A stretch of DNA of 64,000 bases from Henriciella sp. (lineage in GTDB: Bacteria; Pseudomonadota; Alphaproteobacteria; Caulobacterales; Hyphomonadaceae), in assembly GCF_029936995.1 (NCBI RefSeq), contig NZ_JAPYRE010000003.1:372001-436000 (forward strand), given 5' to 3'. A program made the translations under genes and the position numbers. Under the pieces are notes generated by a model, which was not told the DNA's origin, searched no databases, and worked only from the letters and a program-made list of their open reading frames with translations. Of the stretch, positions 54,259 through 61,108 are shown piece after piece; the first letter of the stretch is position 1; every line of letters starts with the position of its first letter.

Positions 54259-55674
54259 ATGGCACGTCCGCTTGCGTCTTTTCTTCCCCCAGCGCTACTG
54301 GTCGCAATCGCCGCGACAACAGCCCCCAACGCAATAGCAGGCAAGAAATCTCCCGCCCCAATAGAATATGCGAGTTATGACAGCAACTCGACGCGAGGGC
54401 AGGGGACACAGACGCAGCGTCGTGGCGTGCCACAACCCAACAGCTCTGCCAGTAATGACGCCTGGCGTGGCCCGGTTACCCGTACAGGATCGGCAAAACT
54501 GCCAGAGACGCGCGCAAAAATCAGCTTTTCCTATCCAGGCGCTGCTTCCCCGGCAAAGCAGGACACAATGTCCCGGCAGTTGGCGAGCGTCGAAAAGTCG
54601 CCGCATGCGGGATCTTCGCATAATGCCGCGCAACTCTGGCCGGCCAGGGCCAACGTACCAGCAACCGGCAAAGCCAATCCCCTTAGCCTGAACACGCTGA
54701 CACTCGGCGCCGACACACCCGAGGCTTCTTCACTGCCACGCACGGAGCCCCTCCAGCCACTTTCCGCCAGCATTGAGCACGAAGAGCGCGGCCTGGCCTC
54801 ATTCTATGGCAAGGCATTCCATGGCCGTACAACGGCGAATGGCGAAATCTTTGACATGACGGCGATGACTGCCGCACACCGCACCCTTCCACTGCCCAGC
54901 CTTGTTCAGGTTGTAAACGAGGAGAATGGCAAGGAGGTTGTCGTGAGAGTCAATGATCGTGGGCCGTTTGCCGACAACAGGATCATTGATCTTTCCCGCA
55001 AGGCCGCCACAGTGCTCGACATTGTCGATGACGGTGTAGCCCCCGTCTCGGTTCGCTATCTCGGGCCCGCGCCAGACCTTTCTGAAGGAAAGGTTCAGCT
55101 TGCCAGCGCTGATAGTTCCATGCCGGTGAGCGCTGCTTTGCAGACGGCGCAGGTGACTGCCGCAGTGGATAGACCGAACCTCTACGGAAACATGTTCATG
55201 GATGGGGTCGAACCTTCTCTAGGCGTTCCGGATCCTGGGGCAAATGTCGCCACACCCGCCCGCATTGAAACACTGAGCGAAGCTTCCCTGAAGTATAGTG
55301 ACAAGCTCGCCGGTGGCGTTGAGGATGATGTACAGTCCACGCCTCTGGAGCCAGTCAAGCAGCAAACAGAGCCGGCCGCCCGGACAATATATGCCGCTGC
55401 ATCGCCGGCCAAGAACACGAGCAAAGACCTGTCTGACGGGTTTACGCCCGGCATTTATGTTCAGGCGGGTGCCTTCAGCAATATCGGCAATGCCCAGGAT
55501 GTGCACCAGCAGATTGGCAGCGGCTTTTCTGTGAAGGTGGAAGATGCCGTGGTGAACGGGTCTGATTTTTTCCGCGTCCTTGTCGGGCCATACCCGACAC
55601 GGGCAGCCGCTGAGAAAGCCAAACGCCAACTAGGCACCCGTGGTATTTCAGAGAGTTTCGTCACACTGCGGTGA
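54259..55674 (+). CDS. rlpA: Septal ring lytic transglycosylase RlpA with SPOR domain
   Basis: 471 residues. A signal peptide (cleavage near AIAG, about residue 27) without a lipobox cysteine implies a soluble periplasmic form. A low-complexity, proline/serine-rich region runs to about 170; the double-psi barrel ([23 protein letters not shown] to VSVRYLG, about 177-270) contains the catalytic-type VNDRGPF; a linker leads to a SPOR domain (about 397-470), which binds denuded septal peptidoglycan. GAGG lies before the ATG. It fits cell-division wall cleavage. Confidence 0.93.
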   Translation: MARPLASFLPPALLVAIAATTAPNAIAGKKSPAPIEYASYDSNSTRGQGTQTQRRGVPQPNSSASNDAWRGPVTRTGSAKLPETRAKISFSYPGAASPAKQDTMSRQLASVEKSPHAGSSHNAAQLWPARANVPATGKANPLSLNTLTLGADTPEASSLPRTEPLQPLSASIEHEERGLASFYGKAFHGRTTANGEIFDMTAMTAAHRTLPLPSLVQVVNEENGKEVVVRVNDRGPFADNRIIDLSRKAATVLDIVDDGVAPVSVRYLGPAPDLSEGKVQLASADSSMPVSAALQTAQVTAAVDRPNLYGNMFMDGVEPSLGVPDPGANVATPARIETLSEASLKYSDKLAGGVEDDVQSTPLEPVKQQTEPAARTIYAAASPAKNTSKDLSDGFTPGIYVQAGAFSNIGNAQDVHQQIGSGFSVKVEDAVVNGSDFFRVLVGPYPTRAAAEKAKRQLGTRGISESFVTLR

Positions 55675-55727
55675 AATCTGCTGCGGCATTGACGCCTGTC
55701 TCAAAGCAGCCCTTTTTCTGGAACATA

Positions 55728-55750
55728 TTACACGCTTCTATAGTGTGTAA
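55728..55750. promoter_or_regulatory. Inverted repeat upstream of the DD-carboxypeptidase gene
   Basis: TTACAC and GTGTAA arms with 11 bases between, 23 bases before the gene's start region. The TTACACGC segment is also found in the dyad at 50145-50183, which might mean a shared regulator; six bases per arm is near chance level. Confidence 0.35.
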
Positions 55751-55772
55751 GTTCTGAAGGAGAGCTGCCTTG

Positions 55773-56927
55773 ATGCCTGCAAAGAAGATTCTTGCTTTCA
55801 TGATGATCGGTGTGGGGCTTTGCCTGCCAGCCCATGCCCAGCTTCTTGAGACACAAGCCGACCACGCAGTCATAATGGACTACGAGACACAGGACGTCCT
55901 TTATTCCAAGAACGGCACTACGCCGATGATTCCGGCCTCCATGACGAAAATCATGACGGCACATGTTGTTTATGAGGCCATCGACAGGGGAGAGATTTCT
56001 CTGGACGATCGTCTGCCAGTCAGCGAACGCGCATGGCGAGAGGGAGGCTGGGCAACCGGTGGCTCCACAATGGGTCTTGAAATAGGGGAGACCCCTACTG
56101 TCGAGGAATTACTGAGGGGTGTTATTATCCTGTCTGGTAATGATGCCTGCATTGTGCTCGCAGAAGGCCTGGCCGGTTCCGAGGAAGCTTTTGCCCGCCG
56201 TATGACCGAGCTTGCGAGAGAAATGGGCCTTGAGTCAGCGACATTCAAAAATGCCAGTGGTCTGTATGCTGAAGGTCACGAGATTTCGGCTATCGACCTG
56301 GCAAAACTTGCCCGCTTTGAGATCAACAAATTCCCACAATACTATGCGTACTACTCAGAACGCGAGATGAGCTGGAACGGCATAACCCAGCAAAATCGCA
56401 ATCCACTTCTTGGGCGTATGGAAGGTGCTGACGGCCTTAAAACCGGCCACCTTGAAGCTTCCGGGTATGGTCTTACCGCCTCAGCTGTACGTGACGGGGA
56501 ACGTCGGATCCTGGTCATTAATGGCCTGCCGAGTTCACAAGCGCGCGCCGAAGAGGCCGACAGGCTCATGCGTCTCGCCTTTACGGCTTTTGATACACGC
56601 ACTGTCGAACCCGGAGAGGAAGCAATCGCGAATCTGCCCGTCTGGAACGGTGAAGCCCGCTCAGTGGGTGTAAGGCTTGATCGTGCCATACAGGCTTCTG
56701 CCCATCGCAGTGCGTTTGAGAATGCCACCACAGAGGTTGTCTATGACGGCCCTCTGAAGGCACCGATCCAGGAAGGTCAGCAGATTGCGAAACTCGTGAT
56801 TTCAATGGAAGGCAAGTCTGAACCGGTAACAGCCCCTCTGATTGCAACCGAAAACGTCGCGAAACTCGGTTTTGTCGGCCGGGCTATTGAAGGCCTTGCT
56901 CTCAAGCTCACTGGCGAGGACGCATAG
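55773..56927 (+). CDS. D-alanyl-D-alanine carboxypeptidase (class A low-molecular-mass PBP)
   Basis: About 384 residues; AAGGAG precedes both a TTG and this ATG. Signal peptide to AHA (about residue 23). The penicillin-binding triads are SMTK (SxxK, near residue 57), SGN (ILSGNDACI, near 120) and KTG (DGLKTGHLEASG, near 224). A C-terminal beta-domain and an amphipathic helix (residues about 365-384) anchor it to the membrane, as in DacA/DacC. It removes terminal D-alanine from peptidoglycan stems. tmk follows three bases after. Confidence 0.94.
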   Translation: MPAKKILAFMMIGVGLCLPAHAQLLETQADHAVIMDYETQDVLYSKNGTTPMIPASMTKIMTAHVVYEAIDRGEISLDDRLPVSERAWREGGWATGGSTMGLEIGETPTVEELLRGVIILSGNDACIVLAEGLAGSEEAFARRMTELAREMGLESATFKNASGLYAEGHEISAIDLAKLARFEINKFPQYYAYYSEREMSWNGITQQNRNPLLGRMEGADGLKTGHLEASGYGLTASAVRDGERRILVINGLPSSQARAEEADRLMRLAFTAFDTRTVEPGEEAIANLPVWNGEARSVGVRLDRAIQASAHRSAFENATTEVVYDGPLKAPIQEGQQIAKLVISMEGKSEPVTAPLIATENVAKLGFVGRAIEGLALKLTGEDA

Positions 56928-56930
56928 GTC

Positions 56931-57560
56931 GTGGCGCGAGGGCGCTTCATAACGATCGAAGGCGGCGAAGGCTGTGGAAAATCTACGCTTCTTCGCGGTA
57001 TTGCCGAGAAGCTGAAGACGGCCGGCATTCCTGCCATCATGACCCGTGAACCAGGTGGTACGCGATTGGCAGAAGCTGCTCGGCAGCTTGTCCTGTCGCC
57101 TCCAGACCAGCAGGCTTGGAGCCCACTCGGGGAAGCACTGCTGATGAATGCTGCCCGTAGCGATCATGTCGACCGCCTCATAGAGCCCACACTACAGGCC
57201 GGTGAGTGGGTACTCTGTGACAGGTTTATCGACTCGACACGCGTCTATCAGGGGCTTTCCGGTGTTTCCGGCGCGCTGCTTCAGACGCTTCATGATGAAA
57301 TCACACGTCATACCCAGCCGGATCTTACCATTGTGCTCGATGCGCCGGCTGAAGCCCTCATCTCACGCCGGTCATCACGCGGCACATCAGATGTATTTGA
57401 GAGCAGGCCGATTGAATTCCATAAGCAGGTCCGCCAGGCCTTTCTGAGCATAGCCGAGCGGGAACCAGAGCGCTGTATCGTTATTGACGCTCAGCAGCCT
57501 CCCTCGAGCCTCGTGTCTCAGGCGTTGGATGTCATCCACCGTAAACTGGTGCCAGCATGA
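56931..57560 (+). CDS. tmk: Thymidylate kinase
   Basis: 209 residues from a GTG three bases after the carboxypeptidase stop. P-loop EGGEGCGKST (about 9-18), DR of the substrate site (CDRFIDSTRVYQG), and LDAPAEALISRRSSRG. It phosphorylates dTMP to dTDP. Its stop overlaps holB, forming tmk-holB-tatD-MBL, a widespread gene order. Confidence 0.95.
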   Translation: MARGRFITIEGGEGCGKSTLLRGIAEKLKTAGIPAIMTREPGGTRLAEAARQLVLSPPDQQAWSPLGEALLMNAARSDHVDRLIEPTLQAGEWVLCDRFIDSTRVYQGLSGVSGALLQTLHDEITRHTQPDLTIVLDAPAEALISRRSSRGTSDVFESRPIEFHKQVRQAFLSIAEREPERCIVIDAQQPPSSLVSQALDVIHRKLVPA

Positions 57561-58507
57561 GCGTTACAACAGCAGCCTTGCCGCTATACGGCCATCAGCA
57601 GGCACAGGAGGAGTTTCTCCACGCTGCGGATAGCGGGCGTCTTCATCATGCCTGGATCATCGAAGGACCTTCGGGGATCGGCAAGGCAAGGTTTACCATA
57701 AGGCTGGCATCCCGTCTTCTGGGGGCTGAACCTGTCGCGGGAGATCCTGCCGGGGCCTCATCCGAGGACGCCGTCATGCAGAAAATCCTTGCGAATGCTC
57801 ATCCTGATCTCAAGCATGTCCAGCGGGAGACCAATGACAAGGGCGTCCTGAAGCAGGACATTTCCGTTGAGCAAGTCCGCGCCCTGAACAATTTTTTCAC
57901 GTTGAAGCCTGCGCTGGGAGGTTGGCGCATAGGCCTGCTCGATTCTCTCGATAACATGAATGCAAGCAGCCTTAACGCGGTTCTCAAGACACTTGAGGAA
58001 CCGCCTGCGCGGGCAATGCTCTTCCTTATCTCGCACTCAACTGCGCCGGTCCTGCCAACAATAAGATCGCGTTGCCAGACGCTGCGCCTGAAAGCTCTTT
58101 CAGACAGCGACACAACTGCTGTACTGGAAACAATGGATTTGGAAGCACCGGCGAGTATGGCCGAACTGGTCAAAGGCCGCCCGGGCCGTGCAACCGATCT
58201 GTCAGGACAGAAGGTGCTGGCGGCCGCCAGTGCCGCGCAGTCATTGCTCAAGTCCATGCCCTCGGCAAATGATGCGCAGATTTCGCAGGCGATACTGAGT
58301 GCTGGCGAAGATGAGCAGGCCTTTAGCATTTTTGCTGAGGAGGTGCTTTCCTGGGTGAGCGCGAAAGCGGAGAAGACGCCCGACTGGGCATCCGTCTGGT
58401 TTGAAGGCCAGCAGATTGTGGCTTCGCAGCGTGGATTGCACATGCCGCCGGCCCAGGCAGCGGCAAAACTGGTCTCATCTCTTCAAACCGCGTTCGCGAC
58501 CCGCTAG
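57557..58507 (+). CDS. holB: DNA polymerase III subunit delta'
   Basis: 316 residues. The N-terminal AAA+ region shows GPSGIGKARF (about 36-45): the threonine/serine of the P-loop is replaced by alanine, as is common in delta' subunits that bind no ATP. HPDLKHV, ISVEQVRALNNFF and LKTLEEPPARAMLFL follow, and IRSRCQTL marks the arginine-finger (SRC) motif. As part of the clamp loader it helps place the sliding clamp. It overlaps tmk by four bases. Confidence 0.93.
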   Translation: MSVTTAALPLYGHQQAQEEFLHAADSGRLHHAWIIEGPSGIGKARFTIRLASRLLGAEPVAGDPAGASSEDAVMQKILANAHPDLKHVQRETNDKGVLKQDISVEQVRALNNFFTLKPALGGWRIGLLDSLDNMNASSLNAVLKTLEEPPARAMLFLISHSTAPVLPTIRSRCQTLRLKALSDSDTTAVLETMDLEAPASMAELVKGRPGRATDLSGQKVLAAASAAQSLLKSMPSANDAQISQAILSAGEDEQAFSIFAEEVLSWVSAKAEKTPDWASVWFEGQQIVASQRGLHMPPAQAAAKLVSSLQTAFATR

Positions 58508-58517
58508 ACGCTCTGTC

Positions 58518-59294
58518 ATGTTTGATACACATGTTAATCTTCACGCTGAGGCTTTCGAGAGTGATCTTGAAGACGTGCTCTCACGCGCGCGTGACTCTGG
58601 CGTCTCACGCTTTCTCGCTATCTGCGACCGGCTGGATAACTATCCGCGTGTAAAAGCAATCGCGGAAGCGAATGCCGATATCTGGAATACCGCAGGCGTT
58701 CACCCTCACCACGCCAAGGATTTCACCGGACTTGAAGCATCATCACTGCTGCAAGCCGCAAATGATCCGCGCACAGTCGCCATTGGTGAAACGGGGCTGG
58801 ATTTTCATTATGGATACTCGGCTGAGGATGACCAGATTGCCAACTTCCGCAGGCATATAGAAGCTGCGCGCGAAACAGGGTTGCCAGTTGTGGTTCATAC
58901 CCGTGACGCCGATGAGATGACAGCAAGTATTCTCGAAGAGGAATACGCGCGTGGAGCCTTCGGCATACTGCTGCATTGCTACACAGGCGGGCAGGATCTG
59001 GCAGACAGGGGCCTGGCACTAGGAGCGTATTTTTCCGTGTCCGGTATACTATCTTTCAAGAATGCCCACGACGTACGCAAGGTAATGGCGACCATACCGC
59101 TGGAACGGATTATACTTGAAACTGACTGTCCATATCTTGCACCCGTGCCATATCGGGGGCGGCGCAATGAGCCTGCTTATCTGGTTCATGTAGCTGAAGC
59201 TCTCGCAAACCTGCATGGACGAACCGCCAAAGAAATTACCTCAATATGCGAAAATAATGCCTTGACTTTATTCAAGAAAATCGATACCATATAA
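58518..59294 (+). CDS. tatD: TatD family metal-dependent hydrolase
   Basis: 258 residues. Start MFDTHVNLHAEAF is close to E. coli TatD (MFDxxVNL) instead of the usual DSHCHLD of YcfH-type proteins, so the second metal histidine is Asn. Other ligands are kept: AGVHPHHA, GETGLDFHYGYS, VHTRDADE, LHCYTGG, ETDCPYLAP. TatD enzymes are 3'-5' exonucleases acting on DNA or RNA. An open frame extends upstream into holB, but no start there is credible. Confidence 0.93.
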   Translation: MFDTHVNLHAEAFESDLEDVLSRARDSGVSRFLAICDRLDNYPRVKAIAEANADIWNTAGVHPHHAKDFTGLEASSLLQAANDPRTVAIGETGLDFHYGYSAEDDQIANFRRHIEAARETGLPVVVHTRDADEMTASILEEEYARGAFGILLHCYTGGQDLADRGLALGAYFSVSGILSFKNAHDVRKVMATIPLERIILETDCPYLAPVPYRGRRNEPAYLVHVAEALANLHGRTAKEITSICENNALTLFKKIDTI

Positions 59295-60100
59295 TGGAGG
59301 GACGTTTTACCTTTCTCGGAAGCGGCTCATCCGGTGGCGTACCCCGTGTCGGAAATGACTGGGGGAATTGCGACCCACAGGAGCCAAGAAACCGGCGCCG
59401 AAGGTGCTGTGTGCTCATTGATGCGGGCGAAGTTACAGCTCCTGATGAATGTACGCGCATACTCATCGATTCCTCTCCGGATCTGAGAGAGCAGCTACTT
59501 GATCAGAATGTCCAGCATCTGGATGCGCTCGTATATACACACGACCATGCAGACCAGTCTCACGGCATAGACGACGTACGTGCACTGGCCCTGCGAATGC
59601 GTCGTACGATTCCGACTTATCTCGATGCTCCCACAGCAGCTTCACTGACGTCCCGTTTTGAATACTGCTTCAAGGGGAAGGGCGGCTATCCGGCAATCCT
59701 GGACCAACAGCCACTCATTGAAGTGGGCAAAACCTTCACTGTGCCAGGGCGGGGTCCGGATGTTCATCTCACCCCGTTCGACCAGGAACATGGGCGTATC
59801 CGGAGCCTCGGGTTCCGTATCGGTCAGCTGACATACTGCAATGACCTCAGCGATTTGCCAGAAGAGAGCCTGAGCGTGATGGAGGGCAGCGACATCCTGA
59901 TCATGGACGCGCTGCGCTACACACCGCACCCAAGCCATGCGAATCTCGAGCAGGCGCTAAAGTGGATCGAACGCATTGCACCTCGCGAAGCGTACCTCAC
60001 AAACCTGCATGTCGACATGGACTATAAGACCCTTTGTAAAGAGCTTCCGCCGCATATACGGCCGGCTTATGATGGTCTCAGCCTCGACTTCTCAACCTGA
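59294..60100 (+). CDS. MBL-fold metallohydrolase (PhnP/lipoate-metabolism-like)
   Basis: 268 residues overlapping tatD by one base (TAATG). LGSGSSGGVPRVG opens the domain; metal motif THDHADQSHG (HxHxDH type, near 80) and later HVDMDYKTL; FEYCFKGKGGYPAIL is a PhnP-like segment. Family members hydrolyse cyclic phosphodiesters or similar. Encoded behind tatD in many genomes. The substrate is unknown here. Confidence 0.85.
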   Translation: MEGRFTFLGSGSSGGVPRVGNDWGNCDPQEPRNRRRRCCVLIDAGEVTAPDECTRILIDSSPDLREQLLDQNVQHLDALVYTHDHADQSHGIDDVRALALRMRRTIPTYLDAPTAASLTSRFEYCFKGKGGYPAILDQQPLIEVGKTFTVPGRGPDVHLTPFDQEHGRIRSLGFRIGQLTYCNDLSDLPEESLSVMEGSDILIMDALRYTPHPSHANLEQALKWIERIAPREAYLTNLHVDMDYKTLCKELPPHIRPAYDGLSLDFST

Positions 60101-60283
60101 ACCGCTGACCATTATTTCCCATAATATTGATTATGCAATTTCTATGTGACTGGAAAGCCGACAAAGATTGTCAGAAAGACATAGCAATCATAGCCTCAGG
60201 CACATACCGCCCTGAATCGTGAATGTGCCGGTCTTCTTGCTGCACACTATCTGTTTGTTCCCGTCTGGATATAGGACGCACAC

Positions 60284-61090
60284 ATGCCCCCTTCCCCGCA
60301 AAGTGAGTTCGATCGTCTCCGGAGCATCATGGCTCAGCTACGTGATCCTGAGACTGGCTGTCCTTGGGATATCGAACAGGATTTCGCGTCAATTGCGCCA
60401 TATACGATAGAAGAAGCTTATGAAGTTGCTGACGCGATTGAACGTCAGGATTTCCCGGATCTGAGAGACGAACTTGGCGACCTGTTGTTACAGGTCGTAT
60501 TTCACAGCCAGATGGCCGCGGAAGCCAGTCATTTTGATATCGAGGATGTTGCGCGGTCTATTAATGACAAGATGATCCGGCGGCACCCGCACGTATTCGA
60601 GGCCGACGACGGGCGCGATGCCAATGGTCAGACTGAAGCCTGGGAGACTATCAAGGCCCGCGAACGGGCAGAAAAAAAGGATAAAAACGACACGCCAGTC
60701 TCGGCCATGGACGGTGTCGCAAAAGCCCTCCCGGCCCTGATGCGCGCAGAGAAGTTACAGAAACGAGCCGCCCGCACAGGTTTCGACTGGACAGAGCCTC
60801 GCGACATACTCGAAAAACTTGATGAAGAGACCCGTGAAGTCACCGAAGCCATAGATTCGGGCGATCTTGAGCACATTGAAGAAGAAATCGGGGATCTGCT
60901 CTTCGTTGCCGCCAATCTGGCGCGGCGCTTCAAGATTGATCCGGAAATCGCCCTGCGTGGTGCCAATGCTAAATTCGAACGCCGTTTCAGGTCGATGGAG
61001 AGACTGGCCGAAAGTCGCGGCCAGTCATTTTCAGGTCTGAACCTGGATGAACAGGACAAGCTATGGCGTGACGTTAAGGCTGGAAAATAA
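60284..61090 (+). CDS. mazG: Nucleoside triphosphate pyrophosphohydrolase MazG
   Basis: 268 residues with two MazG domains. The first has CPWD and EEAYEVADAIE with DELGDLLLQVVFHSQ (EExxE-12-ExxD metal motif); the second repeats EEIGDLLFVAANLARRF. It hydrolyses nucleoside triphosphates to monophosphates and pyrophosphate, limiting aberrant nucleotides. The 183 bases upstream contain a small AT-rich palindrome, CATAAT and ATTATG, at 60120-60135. Confidence 0.95.
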   Translation: MPPSPQSEFDRLRSIMAQLRDPETGCPWDIEQDFASIAPYTIEEAYEVADAIERQDFPDLRDELGDLLLQVVFHSQMAAEASHFDIEDVARSINDKMIRRHPHVFEADDGRDANGQTEAWETIKARERAEKKDKNDTPVSAMDGVAKALPALMRAEKLQKRAARTGFDWTEPRDILEKLDEETREVTEAIDSGDLEHIEEEIGDLLFVAANLARRFKIDPEIALRGANAKFERRFRSMERLAESRGQSFSGLNLDEQDKLWRDVKAGK

Positions 61091-61108
61091 AAGCCCGTTT
61101 AAATGAAC

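Noticed and set aside
60219-60410. Short frame starting with GTG upstream of mazG
   Set aside because: It runs into mazG in another frame, has no ribosome-binding site, and its product looks like a translation of non-coding sequence.
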